Origin: Leptospira interrogans serovar Manilae | GTDB lineage: Bacteria; Spirochaetota; Leptospiria; Leptospirales; Leptospiraceae | DNA: 64,000 nucleotides | Reading direction: 5' to 3' | Assembly (NCBI GenBank): GCA_945887855.1 | Contig: CAMCZP010000013.1 | Location: forward strand, 1 to 64,000 | Part shown: piece after piece, positions 1 through 8,334 of the stretch | How the letters are laid out: the number at the start of each line of letters is the position of its first letter | Position numbering within the stretch: the stretch's first letter is position 1 | Made by a program: the position numbers and the translations under genes | The notes under the pieces: generated by a model | Databases searched by the model: none | What the model was told of the DNA's origin: nothing | What the model saw: only the letters and a program-made list of their open reading frames with translations

Positions 1-1
1 A

Positions 2-337
2 GGACTCTTCTCCTATCCGGATCTTCTTGTAGTCTGTCCGAAACTACAATTCTCTGGAGATAAACCCGACACACTTCTCAATCCCATAGTCATCATTGAA
101 ATTCTCTCTGATTCTACCGAAAGCACAGATCGAGGTGCTAAATTTTCTCATTATCGTCAGATTCCCTCTCTTAAGGAATATGTTCTCGTGAATCAGAACT
201 CCCCTAAAATAGAAAAATACCACCTGAACTCTTCTTCTAAATGGGAACTTGAAGAAACTACAGATGAAAACCCCAGCATGGAATTACATTCAATTTCCTG
301 CGTTCTAAAAATAGATGAAGTGTATGACAAAATATAA
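2..337 (+). CDS. Uma2 family (DUF820) putative endonuclease, 3' part
   Basis: The gene enters from the left edge in frame 2, and only the last 111 residues are present. Uma2 proteins have a PD-(D/E)xK nuclease-like fold; their cellular role is not established. Visible family signatures are the YPDLLVV strand with the first acidic residue, the VIIEILSDST strand with the Glu, the Lys in AKFSHYRQ, and the following KEYVLV strand. It differs clearly from the two Uma2 genes at 7.5-10 kb, so it is a separate paralogue rather than another copy of that repeat. The start codon lies outside the window. Family call is firm; substrate and function are unknown. Confidence 0.8.
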   Translation, partial: GLFSYPDLLVVCPKLQFSGDKPDTLLNPIVIIEILSDSTESTDRGAKFSHYRQIPSLKEYVLVNQNSPKIEKYHLNSSSKWELEETTDENPSMELHSISCVLKIDEVYDKI

Positions 338-384
338 GCAAAAAAACTATATCTCTTCTCTAAAATTCATAATTTTTTAGAATA

Positions 385-413
385 TTTCGATCGACAAAAC
401 TTTGTACTATAAT
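385..413 (+). promoter_or_regulatory. Candidate sigma70-type promoter for aceE operon
   Basis: A perfect TATAAT lies at 408-413, 35 nt before the aceE start, with a poor -35 match (TTTCGA, 385-390) at 17 nt spacing. A GGAG ribosome-binding site follows just upstream of the ATG. The -10 is convincing by sequence and position; the -35 is not. Confidence 0.4.
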
Positions 414-448
414 TTAAAATAGTATATCCCTTATTATGGAGACAAATA

Positions 449-3145
449 ATGTCTGCTACACCCGAGCAATCGATTACAAATAATACCCAAGTGGACGCAG
501 ATCCGCAAGAAACAAAAGAATGGCTGGATGCTCTCAATGGAGTCATTTCCGTTGAAGGTCCAGAACGTGCTGGCTATCTGATTGATCAGCAAATTGCATT
601 TGCCCGTGTCAATGGAGTAAACCAACCCTTTCATGCTGAAACACCTTATATAAATACATTGCCTGCAGAACAACAGGTTCGCATTCCCGGAGATCAGAAT
701 ATTGAGCATAAAATTCGCTCCTATACTCGTTGGAATGCTATGGCAATGGTTTTGCGTGCCAACGAAGATTCAAATGTAGGTGGACATATCTCTTCTTTCC
801 AATCTGCAGCAACCCTATATGATGTGGGATTTAATCACTTTTGGCATGCTCCTTCTGAAACCCATGGTGGAGATTTGATCTTTGTTCAGGGACATTGTGC
901 TCCTGGAATCTATGCACGAGCCTATCTAACTGGTCGATTGACAGATGACCAAATGCAAAACTTTAGACAAGAAGTGGATGGAAAGGGAATTTCCAGCTAT
1001 CCTCACCCCTGGTTGATGCCAGACTTTTGGCAATTTCCTACAGTTTCCATGGGGCTGGGTCCCATTATGGCAATCTACCAAGCTCGCTTCATGAAATATC
1101 TTCAGGATAGAGGTTTTGGAAACAATGAAGGTCGAAAGGTATGGGCTTTCCTTGGAGATGGAGAAACAGATGAACCAGAGTCTCTTGGTGCCATTGGGAT
1201 GGCAGGGAGAGAAAAACTCGATAACCTTATCTTTGTCATCAATTGTAACCTCCAACGTTTGGACGGGCCAGTCAGAGGAAACAGTAGCATCATCCAAGAA
1301 CTGGAAAGCGAATTCCGTGGAGCTGGATGGAATGTGATCAAGGTGATTTGGGGTGCCAAATGGGATGCACTTTTTGCTAGAGATAAAAAAGGAATCCTCA
1401 TGAAACGTCTTGGCGAAATCCCCGACGGAGAATACCAAACCATACGTTCTAAAAATGGTGCCTATGTGAGAGAAATTGTATTCAATACTCCTGAGCTCAA
1501 GGCATTGGTCAGTGATTGGAGTGATGAGGATCTCTGGAGTCTCAACAGAGGAGGACACGATCCACACAAGGTCTTCGCTGCTTACCATGAGGCTGTAAAC
1601 CATAAGGGGCAGCCCACGGTCATCCTAGCTAAGACTGTCAAAGGCTACTGGATGGGAAATTCTGGACAGGCTATGAACATTGCTCACCAGCAAAAACACA
1701 TGAATGAAGTGGATGTAAAAAAATTCCGTGATCATTTCCAGATTCCTGTTTCTGATGAAAAGCTCCATGAATACCCTTTTGTAAAATTTGAAGCGGGAAG
1801 TCCTGAATACGAATACCTACATGCCAGACACAAAGAACTGGGAGGATACTTACCAAATCGTAGAACAAAAACAGATAGCCTAAAAGTTCCCGGTTTAGAT
1901 GCCTTTGCACCCCTTTTAGAAGCAACGGGGGAAGGTAGAGAAATTTCTACCACCATGGCATTTGTAAGACTTCTGAATATCTTACTCAAGGACAAAGAAA
2001 TTGGAAAGAGAATCGTTCCTATCGTGCCCGATGAATCCAGAACTTTCGGAATGGAAGGACTTTTCCGTCAATTGGGAATTTGGAGTCAGGTAGGACAGCT
2101 CTACACTCCACAGGACAAAGACCAGCTTATGTTTTACAAAGAAGATAAACATGGTCAGGTATTACAAGAGGGTATCAATGAAGCAGGTGCAATGTGTGAT
2201 TGGATTGCTGCTGCTACAGCTTACTCTACACACAATGTACCTATGATTCCCTTTTTCATATTCTACTCTATGTTTGGTTTTCAGAGGGTGGGTGATCTTT
2301 GTTGGGCAGCAGGTGATATGCGAAGTAGGGGTTTTCTCTTGGGAGGAACGGCAGGTCGTACTACACTCAATGGAGAAGGTCTACAGCACGAAGATGGGCA
2401 TAGTCATATTTGGAGTGGAACTATTCCAAATTGCAAAAGCTATGATCCAACCTTTGGATTTGAGTTAGCTGTTATCATGCAAGATGGGCTTCAAAGAATG
2501 TATGCAGATCAAGAAGATATATACTACTACATTACAGTCATGAATGAAAACTATACTCATCCCGCTATGCCTAAAGGTGCAGAGAAAGATATTCTAAAAG
2601 GTATGTATCTGCTAAAAAAATCAGATGAAAAAAAACCTAAACTACACGTTCAACTTATGGGCTCAGGAACTATTTTCAGAGAAGTAATTGCTGCGGCGGA
2701 TCTATTGAAAAATGATTGGGGTGTTTCGTCTGACATCTGGAGCTGCCCTAGTTTCAATGAGCTAGGTAGAGATTGGAATAAAGTATCACGTTTAAATATG
2801 CTCAATCCTACAAGCGAACCCGTACTCAGTCATGTAGAAACTTGTCTCAAAGATACACAGGGACCTATCATTGCTTCTACAGATTATATTCGCCTATTCG
2901 CCGAACAAATCCGACCTGCAATCCAAAATATAGGTCGTCGTTTTGCAGTACTCGGAACGGATGGATTTGGTAGATCTGACACACGAGAGAAGCTCCGTCA
3001 TTTCTTTGAGGTAGATAGACGTTGGGTAACGGTTGCTGCTCTGAAAGCATTGGCTGATGAAGGAAAAATAGAAAGAAAAGTGGTAGCGGATGCTATAAAA
3101 AAATATGGGATAGATCCACAAAAACCCAATCCAACAACTGTATAA
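449..3145 (+). CDS. aceE: Pyruvate dehydrogenase E1 component, homodimeric type
   Basis: Decarboxylates pyruvate with thiamine diphosphate and transfers the acetyl group to the lipoyl domain of E2, linking glycolysis to the TCA cycle in the cytoplasm. At 898 residues it has the usual length of AceE (about 890). The TPP/Mg motif is clear (GDGETDEPESLGAI, then INCNLQRLDGPV), as are conserved AceE blocks such as GHISSF, FNHFWHAP and SYPHPWLMPDFWQFP. The ATG has a GGAG site a few bases upstream. It is first in an aceE-aceF-lpdA operon. The protein resembles the proteobacterial (especially beta-proteobacterial) single-chain E1 rather than the alpha/beta two-gene E1. Base composition of the operon is higher in G+C than the flanks. 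Confidence 0.97.
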   Translation: MSATPEQSITNNTQVDADPQETKEWLDALNGVISVEGPERAGYLIDQQIAFARVNGVNQPFHAETPYINTLPAEQQVRIPGDQNIEHKIRSYTRWNAMAMVLRANEDSNVGGHISSFQSAATLYDVGFNHFWHAPSETHGGDLIFVQGHCAPGIYARAYLTGRLTDDQMQNFRQEVDGKGISSYPHPWLMPDFWQFPTVSMGLGPIMAIYQARFMKYLQDRGFGNNEGRKVWAFLGDGETDEPESLGAIGMAGREKLDNLIFVINCNLQRLDGPVRGNSSIIQELESEFRGAGWNVIKVIWGAKWDALFARDKKGILMKRLGEIPDGEYQTIRSKNGAYVREIVFNTPELKALVSDWSDEDLWSLNRGGHDPHKVFAAYHEAVNHKGQPTVILAKTVKGYWMGNSGQAMNIAHQQKHMNEVDVKKFRDHFQIPVSDEKLHEYPFVKFEAGSPEYEYLHARHKELGGYLPNRRTKTDSLKVPGLDAFAPLLEATGEGREISTTMAFVRLLNILLKDKEIGKRIVPIVPDESRTFGMEGLFRQLGIWSQVGQLYTPQDKDQLMFYKEDKHGQVLQEGINEAGAMCDWIAAATAYSTHNVPMIPFFIFYSMFGFQRVGDLCWAAGDMRSRGFLLGGTAGRTTLNGEGLQHEDGHSHIWSGTIPNCKSYDPTFGFELAVIMQDGLQRMYADQEDIYYYITVMNENYTHPAMPKGAEKDILKGMYLLKKSDEKKPKLHVQLMGSGTIFREVIAAADLLKNDWGVSSDIWSCPSFNELGRDWNKVSRLNMLNPTSEPVLSHVETCLKDTQGPIIASTDYIRLFAEQIRPAIQNIGRRFAVLGTDGFGRSDTREKLRHFFEVDRRWVTVAALKALADEGKIERKVVADAIKKYGIDPQKPNPTTV

Positions 3146-3156
3146 CAGGAAAAGAT

Positions 3157-4446
3157 ATGGCAAATTTAATTGAAGTAAAAGTACCCGATATTGGAGATTT
3201 TGACAGTGTTCCCATTATCGAAATTCATGTAAAAGCAGGTGATACAGTCGCTGCAGAACAATCCTTAATCACCCTGGAATCCGACAAGGCTTCCATGGAT
3301 GTTCCTTCTTCAGCGAATGGTGTGATCAAAGAACTAAAAGTTAAGATAGGTGACAAGGTTTCCAAAGGTCATACAATTCTTGTATTGGAAGAATCCGCAG
3401 GTGCCTCAGCACCACCTGCTCCCAAAGCAAGCCCTACCCCTACTGCTCCAACTCCCGCACCAGCACCCGTTGCGGCTAGCCCCGCTCCTCCCAAACCAGC
3501 TCCTGCTCCCGTGAGTGAATCACACGGAGAGGTAAGTTCTACAGTGAGCCATGCCAGTCCTTCCGTAAGAAAGTTTGCGCGTGATCTAGGGGTGGATGTT
3601 TCTAAGGTAAAAGGTTCGGGTCCCAAGGGTCGTGTTACACAAGAAGATGTGCAGAGCTATGTAAAAGGCATCATGACAGGTCAGGCATCTGCTCCCTCTG
3701 GTGGTGGAGCTGGACTCAATCTACTCCCCTGGCCTAAGATTGATTTTACAAAGTTTGGAGAAATTGAACGTCAGCCTCTTTCTAGAATCAAAAAGATATC
3801 TGCGGCAAATCTTTCCCGTAATTGGGTTGTAATACCTGCTGTTACGTATCACGAAGATGCTGATATTACCGATCTGGAAACCTTCCGTGTATCTACCAAC
3901 AAGCAAAATGAAAAGGCAGGAATCAAAGTAACCATGCTTGCCTTTATCATCAAGGCATCCGTTGTGGCACTCAAAAAATTCCCTGAATTCAACAGTTCTC
4001 TCGATGGGGATGACTTGGTTCTCAAGAAATACTTCCACATCGGCTTTGCGGCAGATACCCCCAATGGACTTGTAGTACCTGTGATCAAAAACGCAGACCA
4101 AAAGGGAATCATTGAAATTGCCAAAGAAACTTCCGATCTTGCAAAACTTGCCAGAGAAGGAAAACTCAAGCCCGACCAAATGCAGGGAGCCTGTTTTACA
4201 ATTTCCTCTCTCGGTGGAATTGGGGGAACCTATTTCTCGCCCATCATCAACGCTCCAGAAGTCGCCATACTCGGTGTGAGCAAGGCGGCAATGAAGCCAG
4301 TTTGGGATGGTTCAAAATTTGAACCTAGACTCATCTGTCCTCTCTCTATGACAGCTGACCACAGAGTCATCGATGGTGCTCTCGGAACAAGATTCAATGT
4401 CTATATAGCTGAATTGCTCGCGGATTTCCGTAGAGTTCTTCTGTAA
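3157..4446 (+). CDS. aceF: Pyruvate dehydrogenase E2, dihydrolipoamide acetyltransferase
   Basis: Core acetyltransferase of the pyruvate dehydrogenase complex. Domain order: one lipoyl domain (about 1-78, lipoyl-lysine K44 in ESDKASM), an Ala/Pro-rich flexible linker (about 82-120), a peripheral-subunit-binding domain (about 133-170) and the catalytic domain (about 200-429) with the DHRVIDG motif (His402, Asp406). A single lipoyl domain makes it shorter than the three-lipoyl E. coli form. It starts 11 nt after the aceE stop behind an AGGA-type site, and is followed after 10 nt by lpdA. The lipoyl domain is strikingly similar to the one on the E3 encoded next. Confidence 0.96.
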   Translation: MANLIEVKVPDIGDFDSVPIIEIHVKAGDTVAAEQSLITLESDKASMDVPSSANGVIKELKVKIGDKVSKGHTILVLEESAGASAPPAPKASPTPTAPTPAPAPVAASPAPPKPAPAPVSESHGEVSSTVSHASPSVRKFARDLGVDVSKVKGSGPKGRVTQEDVQSYVKGIMTGQASAPSGGGAGLNLLPWPKIDFTKFGEIERQPLSRIKKISAANLSRNWVVIPAVTYHEDADITDLETFRVSTNKQNEKAGIKVTMLAFIIKASVVALKKFPEFNSSLDGDDLVLKKYFHIGFAADTPNGLVVPVIKNADQKGIIEIAKETSDLAKLAREGKLKPDQMQGACFTISSLGGIGGTYFSPIINAPEVAILGVSKAAMKPVWDGSKFEPRLICPLSMTADHRVIDGALGTRFNVYIAELLADFRRVLL

Positions 4447-4456
4447 GGGGAAAGAA

Positions 4457-6241
4457 ATGGCACAAATAGAATTAAAAATTCCCGATATAGGTGACTTTGA
4501 TACCGTTCCTATTATTGAATTACACGTAAAAGTAGGTGATACAGTAGCCAAGGATCAGCCCCTTTTGACCCTAGAGTCAGACAAAGCCTCCATGGAAATT
4601 CCTGCCGAAGAAGCAGGAAAGATTGTATCACTTGCAGTCAAAATCGGAGATAAGGTTGGAAAGGGGAAAGTCATCGGAGTCCTGGAAACAGCAGGAGCCG
4701 GTACTACACCTGTGCCCGCACCAGCATCCACCCCTGCTCCTCCCAAAGAAGCGCCTAAGCCCGCTCCCGTATCTGCCCCTCTTTCCGCTGGAAGTTATTC
4801 AGGAAAAGTAGATCATGAATGTGAAATGCTAGTTCTCGGAGCAGGACCCGGAGGATACAGTGCGGCATTTCGAAGTGCTGATTTGGGCATGAGCACCGTT
4901 TTGGTGGAAAGATATTCTACTCTCGGTGGGGTTTGTTTGAATGTGGGATGTATTCCGTCCAAGGCACTCTTGCACACAGCAGCTATCATGGATGAAGTCA
5001 AGGCTATGGCTAAACACGGAATCGTGTATGGCGAGCCCAAAGTGGATATCGACAAGGTGAGAAGCCACAAAGAAACAGTCATCGGAAAACTTACCACTGG
5101 ACTTGCAGGAATGGCAAAAGCCCGAAAGGTAAACGTAGTACGAGGACTCGGTAAATTTCTGGATGCAAACCACGTAGAGGTAGAACTCACTGAGGGTGCA
5201 GGTCAGAAAACCAGTGGTGCAAAACAAGTAGTACGTTTCCAAAAAGCAATCATTGCGGCAGGAAGTCAGCCGGTAAAACTTCCCTTCCTTCCCGAAGATC
5301 CAAGAGTAGTAGATAGCACAGGAGCCCTTCTGTTAAAGTCTGTGCCCAAACGAATGCTCGTCATCGGTGGGGGAATCATCGGACTCGAAATGGCAACTGT
5401 GTACTCCACATTGGGAGCAAGAATTGACATTGCAGAGATGTTAGACATTCTCATGGCAGGTGCCGATAGAGATCTGGTCAAAGTCTGGGACAAAGTCAAC
5501 GCTCACCGTTTTGACAATGTAATGCTAAAGACCAGAGCTTCAAAAGCAGAAGCCAAAGCAGATGGAATCCACGTAACTTTTGAAGGCGAAAAAGCACCAG
5601 CAGGCCCTCAGGTGTACGACTTAGTGCTAGTAGCTGTAGGACGTACGCCCAACGGAAAGAAAATTTCTGCCGACAAAGCTGGAGTGGCTGTAGATGAGAG
5701 AGGTTTTATAGCGGTTGACTCCCAACAGAGAACCAACGTATCGCATATTTTTGCCATTGGGGATCTCGTAGGACAACCAATGCTTGCTCACAAGGCAGTA
5801 CATGAAGGACACGTGGCGGCAGAAGCGGCTCATGGAATGAAAAGTTATTTTGATGCACTACAAATTCCTTCTGTGGCATACACCGACCCCGAAGTAGCCT
5901 GGGCGGGTCTTACAGAAGATCAGTGTAAAGCAAAAGGAATTGCTTACGAAAAAGGACATTTCCCCTGGGCGGCAAGTGGACGGGCAATTGCCAATGGTAG
6001 AGATGAAGGTTTTACCAAGCTACTCTTCAGCAAAGAAACCCACCGGATCATCGGAGGGGGAATTGTGGGAACACATGCAGGTGATCTCATTGGCGAAGTC
6101 TGTCTCGCAATAGAGATGGGAGCGGATGCCGTTGATATCGGTAAGACAATCCATCCCCACCCAACCCTCGGAGAATCTGTAGGAATGGCGGCAGAGATAG
6201 CCCACGGCTCCTGCACAGATGTTCCTCCTCAGAAGAAGTAG
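4457..6241 (+). CDS. lpdA: Dihydrolipoamide dehydrogenase (E3) with N-terminal lipoyl domain
   Basis: FAD enzyme that reoxidises dihydrolipoamide with NAD+. It is 594 residues instead of the usual ~470 because it carries an N-terminal lipoyl domain (about 1-77, K43 in SDKASM) and an Ala/Pro linker (about 80-115). Then come the FAD-binding GAGPGGYSAA motif, the redox disulfide in GGVCLNVGCIPSK (Cys160, Cys165), the NAD-binding GGGIIGLE and the C-terminal HPHPTLGES with the His/Glu pair (His568, Glu573). Lipoylated E3 is known from Neisseria, Ralstonia and some Gram-positives. Last gene of the aceE-aceF-lpdA operon; a GGGG-rich hairpin follows its stop. Confidence 0.96.
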   Translation: MAQIELKIPDIGDFDTVPIIELHVKVGDTVAKDQPLLTLESDKASMEIPAEEAGKIVSLAVKIGDKVGKGKVIGVLETAGAGTTPVPAPASTPAPPKEAPKPAPVSAPLSAGSYSGKVDHECEMLVLGAGPGGYSAAFRSADLGMSTVLVERYSTLGGVCLNVGCIPSKALLHTAAIMDEVKAMAKHGIVYGEPKVDIDKVRSHKETVIGKLTTGLAGMAKARKVNVVRGLGKFLDANHVEVELTEGAGQKTSGAKQVVRFQKAIIAAGSQPVKLPFLPEDPRVVDSTGALLLKSVPKRMLVIGGGIIGLEMATVYSTLGARIDIAEMLDILMAGADRDLVKVWDKVNAHRFDNVMLKTRASKAEAKADGIHVTFEGEKAPAGPQVYDLVLVAVGRTPNGKKISADKAGVAVDERGFIAVDSQQRTNVSHIFAIGDLVGQPMLAHKAVHEGHVAAEAAHGMKSYFDALQIPSVAYTDPEVAWAGLTEDQCKAKGIAYEKGHFPWAASGRAIANGRDEGFTKLLFSKETHRIIGGGIVGTHAGDLIGEVCLAIEMGADAVDIGKTIHPHPTLGESVGMAAEIAHGSCTDVPPQKK

Positions 6242-6248
6242 TTTTTGG

Positions 6249-6272
6249 CTTAAGGGGGTAATGCCCCTTAAG
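6249..6272 (+). terminator. Hairpin after the pyruvate dehydrogenase operon
   Basis: A perfect 9-bp stem, CTTAAGGGG with CCCCTTAAG, closes a 6-nt loop 8 nt after the lpdA stop. The 3' side is AT-rich but lacks a clean T-run, so it may need help to terminate. Confidence 0.6.
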
Positions 6273-6331
6273 AATTTACTATTCTCATCGTTTCTAAAAT
6301 ATAAAACAGAAAAATATATAAGAATACTGAT

Positions 6332-7468
6332 TTGTTAGACTCGTTTATCTCTAAGGCTGATGAATATTTAGAAACGGCGAATTCGGATTCTATCACCTAT
6401 CATGATATAAAAGTAAATGAACTTTTAGGACTTGCAACCAAAATTCATTCAAATATTATTTCTCTATACGAGAATTCCGCATTGAATCAGTATCACAAAC
6501 TTATTGTACTGCATTTATTAGACAGATTAGAGTATAAATTTCATCATACGCGTAAAGGAATTCCCTATCCGGTATCTGAGTTAAAAAAAGTTTTTCTTAA
6601 TGCTATAGAAAGTAAAAATGAAGCACTGAGATTTCAAGCAGTGAAATGCAGTAGTATTGCGGAAAGTATAGCGAAGGAGTATGATGAGTTTGGTGATATT
6701 TATTTTCATAAGCTAAATGATTTGCTTAGCGGTGATTCTGCACGTATCCGCGAAACTGTTCTATTTCTCTTAAGTTGCAATGTACCTGATTCTAAAATTC
6801 GCTCCCTACCGAGTGCTACCCCCTTAAAAAAAATACTATCAAAGGGATACTCTGGTGAATGTTTCCAAGCCCTTCAGTATCTAAAGGGAGATAACAATTT
6901 ATACAATGAATTGATACCCGATCTGAGTAAGTTATTAAAATCCTATGATGGAAAGTATAAGTTAGAGTTTCCTGAAGTTTTTGCAAAATATCTGAGCAAG
7001 AATGAGATACTTGACTTTGTAATAAAATCAATTGAATTCAATACAATCTATTCTCTATCTTCAGTTCTAAATTTATTAACTCTTCAAGTTTATCCTGAAA
7101 TAAAAAGTACATGTGAAAAAAATCTAAATAAATGGTACGAAAATTTCCCTGAATTACGAACAAGAATTACAGAAATTGCTACAAAATTAGAAATCCCATT
7201 GAGTAGTACACAAGGAAATCAAATCCATGAGCTTCCTGAAAATGAATTTTTAGCTATCGTCTCCAATAAAAGAGTGGAGGGGACATTGTCTCGTATTATA
7301 AAATTATTTCATTCAAATGCAATTTTAATTTCTAGAGGTGATGGCGGATTTGATATCCTTTCTGCAATATCTTACTATACAATGGAAGAAATATTGAAAT
7401 ATAAAGATTCTGTTCCAGAAGTTATATTGAATGATATGTACGCTTATTGTAAGAACACCATTGATTGA
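6332..7468 (+). CDS. Hypothetical protein, helix-rich, TTG start
   Basis: I do not recognise this 378-residue protein. It looks almost entirely alpha-helical, with Leu/Ile/Lys-rich amphipathic stretches reminiscent of HEAT/ARM-type repeats, no signal peptide and no membrane segments. The frame is open from a stop at 6302, and the only sensible start in the 5' part is TTG at 6332. No ATG occurs in frame until near the C-terminus, and no clear ribosome-binding site precedes the TTG. G+C drops sharply compared with lpdA just upstream. It is not obviously linked to either neighbour. Coding status is likely because of length and normal composition; function unknown. Confidence 0.7.
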   Translation: MLDSFISKADEYLETANSDSITYHDIKVNELLGLATKIHSNIISLYENSALNQYHKLIVLHLLDRLEYKFHHTRKGIPYPVSELKKVFLNAIESKNEALRFQAVKCSSIAESIAKEYDEFGDIYFHKLNDLLSGDSARIRETVLFLLSCNVPDSKIRSLPSATPLKKILSKGYSGECFQALQYLKGDNNLYNELIPDLSKLLKSYDGKYKLEFPEVFAKYLSKNEILDFVIKSIEFNTIYSLSSVLNLLTLQVYPEIKSTCEKNLNKWYENFPELRTRITEIATKLEIPLSSTQGNQIHELPENEFLAIVSNKRVEGTLSRIIKLFHSNAILISRGDGGFDILSAISYYTMEEILKYKDSVPEVILNDMYAYCKNTID

Positions 7469-7486
7469 AATTTTATTTATTTATCA

Positions 7487-8241
7487 AAAATTAAATCTCT
7501 CCATAGATTCCACTGAGATCCAATTCAAAATCAGGTAGTACATCTTCCCCATTCAAAGTACCCATTCCCGAAATAATTTCCAATTCCCGATTCTGTCTAT
7601 AAATGTATGACGTTTTTTGAAATGGATCTAATAGCCAAGCCAAGCGGACTCCATTTTCCATCCACTCCTGCATTTTTAATTGAGCAAAGGCAAGCTCGTC
7701 TGATTCACTGAGAAGCTCAATGAGAAAATCAGGTGCTAACGGAACAAATTTTTTACGTTCTTCAGGACGTAATGCATTCCATCTATCCGCAGAAATCCAG
7801 GAGGCATTGGGAGAACGAATGGCCTTGTTGGGCAAAAGAAAACCCGTGCTGGAGTCAAAAGAGAGTCCTGATGGATTTTTATCTTCATAGATGGCTAATT
7901 TTTTAGTTATTTTAGAATTCCTATTTCCAGTTTCTCCTCCTGTGGGTGCCATAATGAGAAGTTCTCCTTTGTGATTTCGCTCTATCTTTAGCTCTGGATT
8001 GTAAACACAAAAATTGTAGAGCCTGTCATTGTCCATGGAGGGAAGGTCAGGAATACGAATAGGGAGAGCAATCATGAGTAAAGCTTACATCTTTAGGAAA
8101 GTATTGTCAAGGGAAATAATGGGTGATTTGGGCGTTCCCCTGATGAAATAAATAGGTATAGAGTTCAATTCCAAAAATACTGGGAATTATTTGTATTACA
8201 TCAGGGTCGGGCTCCTACGGGCTACGCTATCGCTTCGGTCA
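7487..8241. repeat. Direct repeat copy A carrying a Uma2 gene
   Basis: About 755 bp nearly identical to 9411-10168 in the same orientation. The unit comprises the whole Uma2 gene, about 60 bp upstream of its start, and the first part of the GGGCGTT structured element. Identity is interrupted inside the gene by a block of about 55 bp (7861-7913). Confidence 0.9.
7491..8075 (-). CDS. Uma2 family (DUF820) putative endonuclease, copy A
   Basis: A 194-residue Uma2 protein, the usual full length. Signatures: IMAPTGGETG near the N-terminus (about 41-50), a PDFLIELLSESDE strand with the acidic active-site candidates, LKMQEWMENGVRLAWLLDP with the Lys and the ENGVRLAWL block, and a C-terminal FELDLSGIYGEI. 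The fold is PD-(D/E)xK nuclease-like; biological role is not known, and these genes are often multicopy in bacteria, which suggests mobility. It is almost identical to the gene at 9415-10002 except for about 20 residues after GNRN. ATG start is conserved in both copies. Confidence 0.88.
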   Translation of the reverse strand: MIALPIRIPDLPSMDNDRLYNFCVYNPELKIERNHKGELLIMAPTGGETGNRNSKITKKLAIYEDKNPSGLSFDSSTGFLLPNKAIRSPNASWISADRWNALRPEERKKFVPLAPDFLIELLSESDELAFAQLKMQEWMENGVRLAWLLDPFQKTSYIYRQNRELEIISGMGTLNGEDVLPDFELDLSGIYGEI

Positions 8242-8281
8242 CAAAAAGATGTGACTTCCCCTACAGATCCCTAACGCGGGG
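8130..8281. repeat. GGGCGTT...AACGC structured intergenic element, full copy
   Basis: A GC-richer element upstream of the Uma2 gene. GCGTT (8132-8136) can pair with AACGC (8273-8277) at the two ends. Inside, CCCTGATG (8138-8145) pairs with CATCAGGG (8199-8206), enclosing AATTCC/GGAATT (8167-8172, 8183-8188). A second arm pairs GTCAC with GTGAC (8238-8242, 8251-8255). A shortened copy lies at 10056-10168. The layered pairing suggests a folded RNA or a non-autonomous mobile repeat; no protein is encoded. Confidence 0.6.
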
Positions 8282-8334
8282 CTCTCTTATTAAAAATGAC
8301 TTTTCTATTGATTATAATTGAAACAGAAACATAT

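Noticed and set aside
926..1603. Long minus-strand open frame inside aceE
   Set aside because: Antisense shadow of a strongly conserved gene; no recognisable domain or ribosome-binding site.
3369..3626. Minus-strand frame opposite the E2 linker
   Set aside because: Gly/Ala/Val-rich product is the reverse reading of the Ala/Pro linker codons.
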